A stretch of DNA of 64,000 bases from Dehalococcoidia bacterium. Lineage in GTDB: Bacteria > Chloroflexota > Dehalococcoidia > Lucifugimonadales > Lucifugimonadaceae. The stretch is taken from NCBI GenBank assembly GCA_022824185.1, contig JAJEAU010000001.1, positions 62,001-126,000 of the forward strand, read 5' to 3'. A program made the position numbers and the translations under genes. The notes below the pieces were generated by a model. That model saw nothing but the letters and a program-made list of their open reading frames with translations, made no database searches and had not been told where the DNA came from. Positions 39,718 through 48,651 of this stretch are shown piece after piece (position 1 is the first letter of the stretch; every line of letters starts with the position of its first letter).

Positions 39718-41810
39718 TGGATCAGATCGGGACAACTGCGATTTGGTTGGGAGTTGCCGTTTCGGCGTATGCGGTTGTGGCTTCGCTGGTTGGAGTCAAG
39801 GCCGGGGTCGGGGAGTTGGTGGTCAGCGGCAGGCGCGCGGTATATATGGGATTGCTGGCTGCTTTCGTGGCGGCGGCGGCGTTGATGGTGGCGTTTCTTT
39901 CGAACGATTTCAGCATCGAGTATGTAGCGAACAATTCGAACATCGTGATGGGTCGTGGGTATACGCTGGTGGCGTTCTATGCTGCGAACGAGGGTTCGTT
40001 GCTGTACATCACTCTGGCGTTGGCGTTGATGGCGTCGATCAGCGTGCGGTTGGCTCCCGTGCGGTTTGCCGGAGCGATGCCGTATACAGTGGCGATTCTT
40101 GCGGTTGTGATGGCGTTCTTGTTCGCGACGATGGCGACGATGGCGAATCCGTTTGAGACGTCTGCGGTGGTGCCGGTCGATGGTCGCGGGATCAATCCGT
40201 TGCTGTTGCATCCGGGGATGTACAGTCACCCGCCGTTGATCATGGCCGGGTTAGTTGGCATCACGATACCGTTCGCATTTGCATCAGGGGCGTTGATTTC
40301 GGGTGAGTACGGGGATGATTGGGTAGACATCGCCCGCGTCTTCGCAATCATCATGTGGGGCGTTCTCGGGATCGGCATGTTGCTTGGTGCTTGGTGGGCG
40401 TACACGATCTTGGGATGGGGCGGATACTGGAGCTGGGATCCGATTGAGAATGTGGCGCTGATGCCGTGGTTGGTGCTGACGGCGTTTATTCACTCGATCA
40501 TGGTGCAACGGAGACGGGGGATGTTCAGGATGTGGAACATTGTGTTGATCGATGTGGCGTTCGTGTTGGCACAGCTTGGGATGTCGATCAATCGCGGGGG
40601 GAGTGTGGTTTCGGTACACTCGTTCGCGGAGTCGTCGCTGGGTTTGCTGTTCCTATCGTTCATGGTTTTGAGTTTGGTTTTTGCTTTTGGTTTGTTCGTC
40701 TGGCGGTATCCGAGATTGCGGAGTGAACGGGCGATTGAGTCATTCATGTCTAGGGAAGCGTCTTTCTTGGTGAATAATTTCTTGTTGCTGGTTGTGACGG
40801 CGATCACGCTTTGGGGGGTTGTATATCCGGTGTTTTCGAACTTGGCTCGGGATGTGGATGTCAGCGTTTCGGCGCCGTACTTCCATCGGGTTAATGGACC
40901 GGTTTTGTTGTTGATGGTTGTAGTGATGGGGATCGGGCCTTTGCTGCCATGGCGTCGGACGAGTACGCGGTCGTTGCAGAGATGGTTGATGGCGCCAATG
41001 GGTGCGGCGGCGATGACGGTGATTGGGTTGGTGGCGTTTGGTGTTTGGGAGTTTTGGGCGGTTTTGGGATTTGCCGCGGTTGTTTTTGCGTTGGTTGCGG
41101 TGTTGGAAGAGTGGTGGATGGGTGCGAAGGCTCGGATTGTGAATATGGGAGAGATGCCTTGGGTAGCTTGGTGGCGACTGGTCAATGGGAATCGGCCACG
41201 ACATGGGGGGTATATCGTTCACGTGGCGGTGCTGTCGGTGGCGATAGGAGTAATCGGAACGCAGTTTTTTGACCAGCGATATGATGCGGCGATTGGGCTG
41301 GGGGAGAGTCTGGTGCTGGACGATTATCGGATCGAGTATGTGGATAAGCGGATCGATGATAGGCCTGATCGGTTGGCCCAGTGGGCTCGGATCGATGTGT
41401 ATGAGATCGATCCGTCGGATTATGCGGCAGAACAGGCTGCCGCGGATGCGATTGGGAAAGCTGGTTTTACGGTTGTGACGGAGCAGAGGCCGGGTGATCG
41501 GTATGTTGGCGAGTTGGAACCGAGTCATGAGTTTTTCAGGAATTTCAACCAGGTTGCGGTTAGATCGGGGATCGAGACTAGTCCGGTTGAGGATCTTTAT
41601 GTGATCCCGAGAGATTTTTTGGAGGATGATCGGGTTTCATTGGCGGTGAGCATCAATCCGCTGGCGATGTGGCTTTGGATTGCGGGGCCGATCTTTGTTT
41701 TGGGGACGTTGGTCGCTCTTTGGCCGCATCCGGTTCTGGAGCGGGCGGCAAGGAGAAGGCGCGAGGAAGTTGTGCAGTCTGATGTGCCGGTGGCGGCGTT
41801 GGAGGCTTAG
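39717..41810 (+). CDS. ccmF: Cytochrome c heme lyase subunit CcmF
   Basis: This is a heme-handling membrane protein of 697 residues with about fifteen helices. The periplasmic WWD heme motif is clear: GWGGYWSWDPIENVALMPWL near residue 235. HPGMYSHPPLIMAG and the C-terminal VAVSINPLAMWLWIAGPIFVLG are also typical. It starts with GTG overlapping ccmH. CcmF attaches heme to apocytochromes in System I, and the pentaheme ActA and monoheme ActE are obvious clients. CcmABCDE genes are not in the window. Confidence 0.95.
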   Translation: MDQIGTTAIWLGVAVSAYAVVASLVGVKAGVGELVVSGRRAVYMGLLAAFVAAAALMVAFLSNDFSIEYVANNSNIVMGRGYTLVAFYAANEGSLLYITLALALMASISVRLAPVRFAGAMPYTVAILAVVMAFLFATMATMANPFETSAVVPVDGRGINPLLLHPGMYSHPPLIMAGLVGITIPFAFASGALISGEYGDDWVDIARVFAIIMWGVLGIGMLLGAWWAYTILGWGGYWSWDPIENVALMPWLVLTAFIHSIMVQRRRGMFRMWNIVLIDVAFVLAQLGMSINRGGSVVSVHSFAESSLGLLFLSFMVLSLVFAFGLFVWRYPRLRSERAIESFMSREASFLVNNFLLLVVTAITLWGVVYPVFSNLARDVDVSVSAPYFHRVNGPVLLLMVVVMGIGPLLPWRRTSTRSLQRWLMAPMGAAAMTVIGLVAFGVWEFWAVLGFAAVVFALVAVLEEWWMGAKARIVNMGEMPWVAWWRLVNGNRPRHGGYIVHVAVLSVAIGVIGTQFFDQRYDAAIGLGESLVLDDYRIEYVDKRIDDRPDRLAQWARIDVYEIDPSDYAAEQAAADAIGKAGFTVVTEQRPGDRYVGELEPSHEFFRNFNQVAVRSGIETSPVEDLYVIPRDFLEDDRVSLAVSINPLAMWLWIAGPIFVLGTLVALWPHPVLERAARRRREEVVQSDVPVAALEA

Positions 41811-41822
41811 GGGATTCGAGAA

Positions 41823-42197
41823 TTGGCAGCGATAGTTGGGATCATACTGGCGGCGATCATTGTGATTGTTTTGGCGTATCCGTTTTTCGGCCGGCGGCGT
41901 GTTTCGGCGGATGGTCCGGATCGAGTCGACAGGGTTGCTTCGGCGGATGCGTTGCGGCATTTGCTCTACAGGGAGCCGGTTACGTTGCGGAATGAGTATG
42001 AGTCGGGGAATATGTCGGTGGAAGAGTATGAGGAGCAACTGGGGGAGTTGAGGGTCAGGGCGGCTCGCTTGATGCGGGATCGTTCGGAGCATCGGACGCG
42101 GATGTTGGAGGCGGAGTTGGCGTTGGAGCGTGAGGTTCAGAGGGTTAGGCGGTCACAGGTCGCAGGATCAGATCGGGATGACGAAGATGGGGATTGA
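41823..42197 (+). CDS. CcmI-like single-helix coiled-coil protein
   Basis: This 124-residue protein has an N-terminal helix (residues 3-22, IVGIILAAIIVIVLAYPFFG) and then a charged, helical, probably coiled-coil region (DALRHLLYREPVTLRNEYESG... RVRAARLMRDRSEHRTRMLE). The start is TTG at 41823, 12 bp after ccmF. The layout resembles the membrane part of CcmI, which binds apocytochromes, without the TPR domain. The assignment is by topology and context; sequence conservation is low. Confidence 0.65.
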   Translation: MAAIVGIILAAIIVIVLAYPFFGRRRVSADGPDRVDRVASADALRHLLYREPVTLRNEYESGNMSVEEYEEQLGELRVRAARLMRDRSEHRTRMLEAELALEREVQRVRRSQVAGSDRDDEDGD

Positions 42198-43446
42198 TTT
42201 GTCGGTATCAGGTTGGAGGGCCTTGGCTCGGGCGTCGCTTTCGCTGTTGGTGACGGGTTTACTATTGCTTGGTTTTGGGACGGTGGCTGTGGTCGCTCAG
42301 GAAGGGGCGGGCGAAACGACGATTACGGGCCGCGTTGTGAATGGGACCGAGGGCGGTGAGTCTCCGTCGGGTTTGACGGTGTTTGCTTTGGTGATCGATC
42401 AGGGATCGGAGTCGATCATCGAACGCGTGGAGGGGCTGACGGAGGAGGACGGAGCGTTTTCGTTGGATGTGACTGGTCTGTCGGAGGGTCAGTTCTATCG
42501 GGTTGTTGCTGATGATGGGGTCTATACGCCTTATGTGGATCTGTTGTCTAGGAATGTGGCTGAAGAGGTTGTGTTGACTGTTTATGGACGGACTGCTTCG
42601 CTCGACGATATATCGGTGACGACGTTTTCGATGGTGATACCTGCGATTGATGAAGACAACGAGATTTTGGGCGTGCTGGCGGCGGTGAATTTGGTCAACT
42701 CAGGGGATGAGGTGTATCTTGCGGATTTGACTGATCCTGATCTGACGGGGTTCAATCTGCTGCGATTCAATCTTCCAGAGGGGTATCAGCAGTTGACGGT
42801 GGAGTCGGATCTTCCAAGCGGGAATGTGATGGAGATCGGGACCGGGTTTGCGATTTCCAATCCGGTGCCCCCGGGCGAGTACAACATGGTGATCAGCTAC
42901 AGTGCTTCGTTTGCGAATGGGGAGTTCGAGTATCCGTTCAGGTTGCCGTTCGGGGCTGAGAATGTGACGGTTTTGATACCGGAAGGTTCGGGTGAGGTAA
43001 GTGGTTTGGGTCTTTCGCGGAATGAGACGGCCGTGATTGGGGATGAACGGTACGTGCAGTACGAGGGGTCGGATTATGAACGGCGAGCTGAGTTGGGATT
43101 GCGGATCACAGGGTTGCCGCAACCGGATGTGACGAGTCAGTTTGTCGAGTTCCTGGGGAGCGATGAGGCTCGCGTGGCGATCGTTGCGAGTGTGGTGATT
43201 GCGATGCTGGGGATAGTTGCCTATGTCGTGTTGCTTTCTCGGCGGCGGGCGCGTGCGACGGTTTCGGGAGCCGTGGTCTCGAAAGGTGCGGTTGATGGCG
43301 ATGCTCGATCTGAGCTGGTTTCGGCGATTGCGGAGCTGGATGAGTTGCACGAGTTGGGGAAGATCGAGGAGGGCGAGTACATGGCGCAACGGAGACGTTT
43401 GGTGCAGCAAGTGATCGACGTTGAGGACGATCAGTCGGTGGTCTGA
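42178..43446 (+). CDS. Exported, membrane-anchored protein of unknown function within the ccm genes
   Basis: The protein has a signal peptide (hydrophobic residues about 15-38, SLLVTGLLLLGFGTVAVVAQ). A carboxypeptidase-regulatory-like beta domain follows (TTITGRVVNGTEGGESPSGLTVFAL, quoted in part), then a second beta-rich domain, and a C-terminal membrane helix near residue 350 (VAIVASVVIAMLGIVAYVVLL). The short cytoplasmic tail (ELDELHELGKIEEGEYMAQRRRLV) resembles SHOCT-type helices. ATG 42178 is preferred over 42130 because the latter adds a charged stretch before the signal; 42187 is a further option. It overlaps the genes on both sides, so it is likely part of cytochrome maturation or membrane-protein assembly, with unknown role. 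Confidence 0.75.
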   Translation: MTKMGIDLSVSGWRALARASLSLLVTGLLLLGFGTVAVVAQEGAGETTITGRVVNGTEGGESPSGLTVFALVIDQGSESIIERVEGLTEEDGAFSLDVTGLSEGQFYRVVADDGVYTPYVDLLSRNVAEEVVLTVYGRTASLDDISVTTFSMVIPAIDEDNEILGVLAAVNLVNSGDEVYLADLTDPDLTGFNLLRFNLPEGYQQLTVESDLPSGNVMEIGTGFAISNPVPPGEYNMVISYSASFANGEFEYPFRLPFGAENVTVLIPEGSGEVSGLGLSRNETAVIGDERYVQYEGSDYERRAELGLRITGLPQPDVTSQFVEFLGSDEARVAIVASVVIAMLGIVAYVVLLSRRRARATVSGAVVSKGAVDGDARSELVSAIAELDELHELGKIEEGEYMAQRRRLVQQVIDVEDDQSVV

Positions 43447-44024
43447 TGCCGAGTCGCGCAAAACCGCTGTTGGCGGTTGGTATTCCCCTGCTGCTCTTTG
43501 TTGTGGTGTTAGTCGTGGGGTTGATTCAATCTGGCAGAGATGGCGGGCGACCTGGTGTCAATGAGACGTTGGGCGAGGTGGATGTGACGACGAATACGTA
43601 TGCGGATTTTCTTGTGACGACGCTGGACGGGCGAGAGTTGAGGTTGAGCGATCTAAGAGGATCGATCGTGATGGTGGATTTTTGGTCTTCTTGGTGTCCA
43701 CCTTGTCGGGCGGAGGCACCAGTGCTGGTCGAGGCTTACGAGAGGTGGTCGAAACTCGGGGTTGAGTTTGTTGGGATTTCGATCTGGGACACGGAGGGTG
43801 AGGTCAGAGATTTCGTCAATCGACACGGTATCGAGTACCCGAATGCTGTTGATGACGATGGTGGGATCGCGGTTGAGTTTGGAGTCAAGGGGATCCCTGA
43901 GAAGTTCTTTGTCAATTCGGAGGGGGAGATTGTGCGGAAGGTGAACGGGCCAAATACGTCGCAATCGTTGGATGAGGTGTTGACGCAGATGAGTGATGAG
44001 GAACTTGGGATCAGCGGGAAATAG
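43446..44024 (+). CDS. TlpA/ResA/CcmG-type thiol-disulfide oxidoreductase
   Basis: This membrane-anchored thioredoxin-like protein of 192 residues has an N-terminal helix (residues 8-28). The active site is FWSSWCPPCRAEAP (Cys84, Cys87), and a cis-Pro loop GVKGIPEKFFV follows. Like CcmG or ResA, it would keep apocytochrome thiols or CcmH reduced outside the membrane. Its ATG shares a base with the stop of the preceding gene. It ends the ccm block; 152 bp without a gene follow. Confidence 0.92.
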   Translation: MPSRAKPLLAVGIPLLLFVVVLVVGLIQSGRDGGRPGVNETLGEVDVTTNTYADFLVTTLDGRELRLSDLRGSIVMVDFWSSWCPPCRAEAPVLVEAYERWSKLGVEFVGISIWDTEGEVRDFVNRHGIEYPNAVDDDGGIAVEFGVKGIPEKFFVNSEGEIVRKVNGPNTSQSLDEVLTQMSDEELGISGK

Positions 44025-44176
44025 AGGTTGGCTGTTGATGGATGGCCTTGGATGAAACGACTGGATGTGTCGTCCCATCGCGAAGGGATCGGCCGATCGG
44101 TGGGAAGCCCGTGGAGTCTAAGTAGCGGGAGTTTAGAATCGAAAGGTTGAAATTCGACGAACTTAACGGGTGAAAG

Positions 44177-44710
44177 ATGGAACACAAAGGGTTTACGCTC
44201 TGGTTCACCGGGCTGTCCGGTGCGGGCAAGACGACGATCGGCAATATGATCATGGAACGGCTCCAGAAACACGGCGCCAAAGTGGAGATTCTGGATGGCG
44301 ACGTCGTTAGGACGAATTTGAGCGTCGGGTTGGGGTTCTCGAAAGAGGACCGTGACACGAATATTCGGCGCATCGGTTTTGTGAGCGAGCTTTTGGCTCG
44401 CAACGGGGTGATTTGCATAGTTGCGGCGATCTCGCCGTACAAGGCGATTCGAGATGAGGTCCGAGCTAATCACAAGAACTTCATTGAGGTGTTCGCCTCG
44501 TGCGAGTTGGATGCGCTGATCGAACGGGATGTCAAAGGGCTTTACAAGATGGCGCTGGAGGGTCGGATCGAGAACTTCACGGGAGTGTCCGATCCGTATG
44601 AACCGCCGGCTGATCCGGAGATCATGTTCCGTTCCGATCTCGAAAAGCCGGAAGAGAGTGCCGAGAAGGTGTGGGACCGGCTCGTCGAATTGAATCTGAT
44701 ATCGCCTTAG
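44177..44710 (+). CDS. cysC: Adenylylsulfate kinase
   Basis: CysC phosphorylates adenosine 5'-phosphosulfate to PAPS with ATP. The 177-residue protein has the P-loop GLSGAGKTT (residues 12-20, Lys18). The APS-binding segment VEILDGDVVRTNLSVGLGFS and EDRDTNIRRIGFV follow, then a C-terminal ARDVKGLYKMA-type segment (here ERDVKGLYKMALEG). It stands alone, without sulfate adenylyltransferase genes next to it, and has its own upstream region of about 150 bp. Confidence 0.95.
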   Translation: MEHKGFTLWFTGLSGAGKTTIGNMIMERLQKHGAKVEILDGDVVRTNLSVGLGFSKEDRDTNIRRIGFVSELLARNGVICIVAAISPYKAIRDEVRANHKNFIEVFASCELDALIERDVKGLYKMALEGRIENFTGVSDPYEPPADPEIMFRSDLEKPEESAEKVWDRLVELNLISP

Positions 44711-44750
44711 ATAGCAGTAGAGCCGAACAGAAACTGCGATTGAACTTGAG

Positions 44751-45530
44751 ATGAATCCCGAAGAGCGCTCCGAGGCTATGGATGCGGCGTATAAGCTGCT
44801 TGAGACGCCGCGGGCGCATCTTCGGGTGAAGTTTGAGCAGACCGAGGATTCGGTTCTGTTGTGGTACCGGGATGACGTACTAACAGGCGTCCTCTTGGAT
44901 CAGTCAGGGATGAATGCTGCTTCGGCGATGGCGGTTGCACTCGGAGTCGAGATCCCGCGAACTGGCGAATCGGTAGAGGTTCTAGCTTCGACAGGATTGC
45001 TGCATCGAGTTTTGGCGTTGTCAGATTTGGATTTCCGGAATCCGAGTTCGTTCGAACTGGCCAATCATCTTGTCGACGAAGCTGTCGATATGCAACGCGT
45101 TGCGAGGCGCAGCGGAGAATCGGGAAGTCCCATGGATCTAAGCGAGCTGGAATCGGGGATGGAGTTTGGGCCGTATGTGATCGATCTGACCCAAGCTGAC
45201 ACGGATGCGTATATCGATGCGACTGGTGACAGCGACGGTGCGAAGGGATTCGGCGGTCGTGTTCATCCGCTGCATTTGGACGCGTTCGTTTTGAGCAAAC
45301 TGATTGCCGAGATCGGAATCGTTGAGAATAGGATCGAGACGGTCCATGCGGGTCAGCAGATGACGGTGTACAAGCAGGTTTGGCCCGGCGATCTTGTGGT
45401 GGCGAATTCGACGTTGAAGAGTTGCTCGAACCGGCGCGGGAGCATCTGGGCGGTTTTTGAGACTACGTTTACCGAGGAGACGGAAGATCGTGTGGCTGTC
45501 TCCAGTTCCACGATCATCATGATGCCGTGA
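44751..45530 (+). CDS. Hot-dog-fold protein, MaoC N-terminal-like (probable dehydratase subunit)
   Basis: This 259-residue protein has a C-terminal hot-dog domain (residues about 130-255) resembling the FAS1-like dehydratase half (YIDATGDSDGAKGFGGRVHPLHLDAF, quoted in part as YIDATGDSDGAKGFGG). The N-terminal 120 residues are less clear. The catalytic pair of MaoC hydratases (Asp...His in DxNPxH) is weak here: the motif reads DSDGAKG...HPLHLDAF. It directly precedes a clear MaoC-type protein (27-bp gap), so the two may act together like mycobacterial HadA-HadB. That pairing is inferred. Confidence 0.7.
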   Translation: MNPEERSEAMDAAYKLLETPRAHLRVKFEQTEDSVLLWYRDDVLTGVLLDQSGMNAASAMAVALGVEIPRTGESVEVLASTGLLHRVLALSDLDFRNPSSFELANHLVDEAVDMQRVARRSGESGSPMDLSELESGMEFGPYVIDLTQADTDAYIDATGDSDGAKGFGGRVHPLHLDAFVLSKLIAEIGIVENRIETVHAGQQMTVYKQVWPGDLVVANSTLKSCSNRRGSIWAVFETTFTEETEDRVAVSSSTIIMMP

Positions 45531-45557
45531 CTTTCGAGGTTTGAAAGGTTCATCGAG

Positions 45558-45986
45558 ATGACTTCACCTAGTTCGGTTGGCGATCCACTGATGGGGTTTC
45601 AGCGCGTAGTTACCCAAGACCGGGTGGCGGCTTACGCTGACGCATCTGGTGACCATAACCCGATTCATCTGGACGAGGAGTTTGCGGCGACTACCCGATT
45701 TGAGCGGCGGATCGCTCACGGAATGTTGAGTTTGGCATTTGTCTGGGAGATGATGTCTGCGAACTATCCAGATGACTGGCACAAGGGCGGGACGGTGAAG
45801 ACTCGGTTCACCTCGCCGGTGGTGCCCGGTGAAGAGGTGGAGGTCGGTGGATCGGTGAAACGGCTGCGGAACGTCGGCGGGGAAGATTTCATCGAGTGTG
45901 ACGTGTCGGTTACTCGTCCGAATGGCGAGAAGGCTTTGACGGGTTCGGCTACGGTTCCATTGTCCCGCATGTCTGTGCGCGACTGA
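45558..45986 (+). CDS. MaoC-type (R)-hydroxyacyl dehydratase
   Basis: This 142-residue hot-dog protein has the (R)-specific hydratase 2 motif ASGDHNPIHLDEEFA (catalytic Asp and His) followed by AHGMLSLAFV. It dehydrates (3R)-hydroxyacyl thioesters, or hydrates the enoyl form. The position between the hot-dog partner gene and plsX/fabG/fabL supports a role as the dehydratase of type II fatty acid synthesis, in place of FabZ, which is not seen in the window. It might instead act in beta-oxidation. Confidence 0.88.
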   Translation: MTSPSSVGDPLMGFQRVVTQDRVAAYADASGDHNPIHLDEEFAATTRFERRIAHGMLSLAFVWEMMSANYPDDWHKGGTVKTRFTSPVVPGEEVEVGGSVKRLRNVGGEDFIECDVSVTRPNGEKALTGSATVPLSRMSVRD

Positions 45987-46062
45987 TCCCCGAATGGGTG
46001 CAAAGGCGGCGCGCGTATACTATTGTGAGCACCGCGAAACCTAACGGCGCGGTCAATTTTCC

Positions 46063-47073
46063 TTGACTGAAATGACTACTGGTTCAAGACCAAGCATGGT
46101 GGTTGCCCTCGATGCGATGGGTGGCGACTATGGGCCGAAGGTTATGGTTCCCGCCGCGTTGGAGGCGGTATCGAATGGGGATCTGGCGGTTGCGTTGGTC
46201 GGCGATGTGGAGGCGGTATCTGGTGCACTGAAAGAAAACGGTGCCAGCAATCATCCTTTAGTCCAGGTGGTGCCGTCCGAAGGAGTTGTGGAGGAGACTG
46301 ACAACCCTGCTCAGGTTTTCCGCACGAAGCCTCGGGCATCTATCTTTGTTTGCTCTGGGTTGGTAAAGATGGGTAAGGCGCAAGGGTTTGTGAGCATGGG
46401 ATCGACGGGTGCGTCTATTGCGGCGGCGACTGTTACGTTCGGGACGATGGACGGCGTTTCACGGGGAACTCTGGGTGGCCCGATCATTGGGTATGCACCT
46501 AACACCGTGATCATCGATCTCGGGGCCAATATCGACATCCGACCGCAGCAACTGGCCGGTTTCGGGACGCTTGGTTCGGTGATGGCTCGGGTGGTGTACG
46601 GTCAGAAAGACCCTCGGCTTGCGTTGTTGAACGTCGGCTCTGAGGAGACCAAGGGCAACGAACTGGTGAAAGAAACCGCGGAGTTGTTGAAGAGATCGAA
46701 GCTCAATTTCGTCGGAATGATTGAACCGTATGACTTGCCATTGGGCAAGGCCGAAGTGGTGATTTGTGATGGATTCGTCGGGAATATCGTGTTGAAACTC
46801 ACGGAAGGATTGGGTGAGAGGATCGCCGATCACGTACGGGAAAAGAGCGGCGACGACGCGTTGGCGGACGAGGTACGTTCAATGACTAATCGACTTGCAA
46901 CTTTCGGAGGCGGTCCGTTGTTGGGAGTGAACGGAATTGCGGTTGTTGGTCATGGCGCTGCGGCTGCATCCGGTGTGGCGACGGCTATCGGGACTGCCAA
47001 GCATGTCATCGAAAACGATCTCGTAGGCGCACAACAAAAGGAGTTGGCTGCGTTTCTCGCTGAATCGGCCTGA
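46063..47073 (+). CDS. plsX: Phosphate acyltransferase PlsX
   Basis: PlsX makes acyl-phosphate from acyl-ACP, the first step to phosphatidic acid in bacteria with PlsY. The family signatures are clear in this 336-residue protein: VVALDAMGGDYGPKVMVPAA at the start, SMGSTGASIAAATVTFG, IDLGANIDIRPQQLAGFG, LLNVGSEETKGNELVKETAELL (quoted in part) and VICDGFVGNIVLKLTEG. The start is TTG at 46063 or ATG three codons later (46072). A TATACT sequence at 46016 could be its -10 box, but no -35 is clear. Confidence 0.96.
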   Translation: MTEMTTGSRPSMVVALDAMGGDYGPKVMVPAALEAVSNGDLAVALVGDVEAVSGALKENGASNHPLVQVVPSEGVVEETDNPAQVFRTKPRASIFVCSGLVKMGKAQGFVSMGSTGASIAAATVTFGTMDGVSRGTLGGPIIGYAPNTVIIDLGANIDIRPQQLAGFGTLGSVMARVVYGQKDPRLALLNVGSEETKGNELVKETAELLKRSKLNFVGMIEPYDLPLGKAEVVICDGFVGNIVLKLTEGLGERIADHVREKSGDDALADEVRSMTNRLATFGGGPLLGVNGIAVVGHGAAAASGVATAIGTAKHVIENDLVGAQQKELAAFLAESA

Positions 47074-47101
47074 GGTCGTTCAACGTTTGATCGGCTAGAA
47101 A

Positions 47102-47857
47102 TTGGCCTTGGATTTAACAGACCAACCAAGAACCGCACTTGTGACCGGTGCGTCACGCGGTATCGGCCGCGGCATTGCCGTGAGGTTGGCGTCGATGGGT
47201 CATTCGGTGGCGGTTAACTACAACAGTCACGAGGATGAGGCTTTGGAGGTGGTAGAGGAGATACGAGATGCCGGCGGTACGGCGGTCGCCGTAGGCGGGA
47301 GCGTCGCGAGCAAGGAAGGGTGTGAACAGATAGTTGCGGCGGCGGTCGAGGCGCTGGGCCCGGTAGAGATTCTGATCAACAACGCCGGGGTGATCTCCGA
47401 TAGCTTGCTGATCCGGATGAAAGACGATCAGATGGAGCACACGATAAACACGAACCTCTGGGGGACAATCAACTGCACTCGTTTGGTGGTTTCGGACATG
47501 GTCAAGGGTCGATGGGGGCGGATCATCAACATCTCGTCAATCGTGGGGATACGAGGGAATCTGGGACAGTCAAATTACTCGGCATCGAAGGCGGCGATCC
47601 ACGGTTTCACTTATTCGGTCGCCAAGGAGCTCGCCAAGCGGAATGTAACGGTCAACGTGGTGGCGCCGGGTTACGTTGCGACGGCGACTAGTGAGGTGAT
47701 ATCGGATCGGGCGAGGAAAATCTTGCTCGATTTGATCCCGATGGGCAGGTTCGGTTTCGTTGAAGAGATAGTCCCGATGGTGGCATTTTTGACGAAGGAA
47801 GAGGCTCGCTACGTCACCGGCGAAGTTATCCGGGTTGACGGCGGGTTGGCGATCTAA
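47102..47857 (+). CDS. fabG: 3-Oxoacyl-ACP reductase FabG (SDR)
   Basis: This is a classical short-chain dehydrogenase of 251 residues. The NADP motif is GASRGIGRGIA, with NNAG in LINNAGVISD. The catalytic Ser is in INISSIVGIRGNLGQ and the Tyr-Lys pair in NYSASKAA. The C-terminus TGEVIRVDGGLAI is the FabG type. It reduces 3-oxoacyl-ACP with NADPH. It lies 28 bp after plsX and 8 bp before fabL. The start is TTG (47102). Confidence 0.93.
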   Translation: MALDLTDQPRTALVTGASRGIGRGIAVRLASMGHSVAVNYNSHEDEALEVVEEIRDAGGTAVAVGGSVASKEGCEQIVAAAVEALGPVEILINNAGVISDSLLIRMKDDQMEHTINTNLWGTINCTRLVVSDMVKGRWGRIINISSIVGIRGNLGQSNYSASKAAIHGFTYSVAKELAKRNVTVNVVAPGYVATATSEVISDRARKILLDLIPMGRFGFVEEIVPMVAFLTKEEARYVTGEVIRVDGGLAI

Positions 47858-47865
47858 CAGGCTGC

Positions 47866-48633
47866 ATGGTATCGGCAGACAAACCGCTTGCGGGCAAGAA
47901 CGCTTTGGTGACAGGCGGATCTCGCGGGATTGGCAAGGCGATCTCGTTGGAGTTGGCGAGACGGGGTGCGGACATTAGCTTCAACTACCTGCGGAGCCAT
48001 GGGGCTGCTCGGGAGGCAGAAGAGGAGTTCGCTGGACAAGGTGCTGCTGTCTTGAGGCATCGGGCCAATTTGGCGGACGATGCGGCAATCTCGGGATTGG
48101 TCGAAGCGGTTGTCGGGAGATTTGGGAAGATCGATATTTTGGTGAACAATGCGGCGTCGGGTGTGATGCGATCGTCGGTCGAGATCACTGAGAAGCACTG
48201 GGACTGGACGCAGTCGATAAATGCGAAGGCTCCCTGGCGGCTGGCGGCGCTGGCATCAGCGCACATGCCTGAGGGATCGAGAGTGTTCAACATCTCGTCG
48301 CCGGGATCGACCCGTGTCTTGGCTCAGTATTTTCCGGTCGGGGTGTCGAAAGCGGCTTTGGATGCGATTACTCGATATATGGCGATCGATCTTGCGCCGA
48401 AGGGGATTGCGGTGAATGGAGTTTCGGCGGGATTTGTCGAGACTGACGCCTTAGACGCGTTTCCGGATGATTTGGGGATCAAGGAGGTGGCGCTTCGACC
48501 GACGCCAGCGGGGCGAGCAATCCTGCCTGAGGATGTGGCAAAGGTAGTGGCGATGCTGTGTTCGCCGGATGCCGAGATGATCAGGGGACAGGTGATCGCG
48601 GTTGACGGCGGCGAGATGCTCGTGCATCGCTGA
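47866..48633 (+). CDS. fabL: Enoyl-ACP reductase, FabL type
   Basis: This 255-residue atypical SDR resembles Bacillus FabL. The NAD(P) motif is VTGGSRGIGKAI. The active-site spacing is Tyr-x6-Lys (YFPVGVSKAALDA), as in enoyl reductases and unlike FabG's Tyr-x3-Lys. The segments ITRYMAIDLAPKGIAVN, VETDALDAFPDD and DMIRGQ-type EMIRGQVIAVDGG near the end also match. It would reduce trans-2-enoyl-ACP in fatty acid elongation. With fabG and the MaoC pair it completes three of the four elongation activities. Confidence 0.88.
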   Translation: MVSADKPLAGKNALVTGGSRGIGKAISLELARRGADISFNYLRSHGAAREAEEEFAGQGAAVLRHRANLADDAAISGLVEAVVGRFGKIDILVNNAASGVMRSSVEITEKHWDWTQSINAKAPWRLAALASAHMPEGSRVFNISSPGSTRVLAQYFPVGVSKAALDAITRYMAIDLAPKGIAVNGVSAGFVETDALDAFPDDLGIKEVALRPTPAGRAILPEDVAKVVAMLCSPDAEMIRGQVIAVDGGEMLVHR

Positions 48634-48651
48634 GGATTGGCGGTGCCGTCG

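Noticed and set aside
40740-41528. 262-codon minus-strand frame opposite ccmF
   Set aside because: Antisense shadow of a GC-skewed membrane protein gene; no motif.
46016-46021. TATACT as a plsX promoter
   Set aside because: No -35 partner at proper spacing; not listed as a feature.
47866-48633. Second FabG
   Set aside because: Tyr-x6-Lys active-site spacing and FabL-like C-terminal segment point to enoyl reductase.
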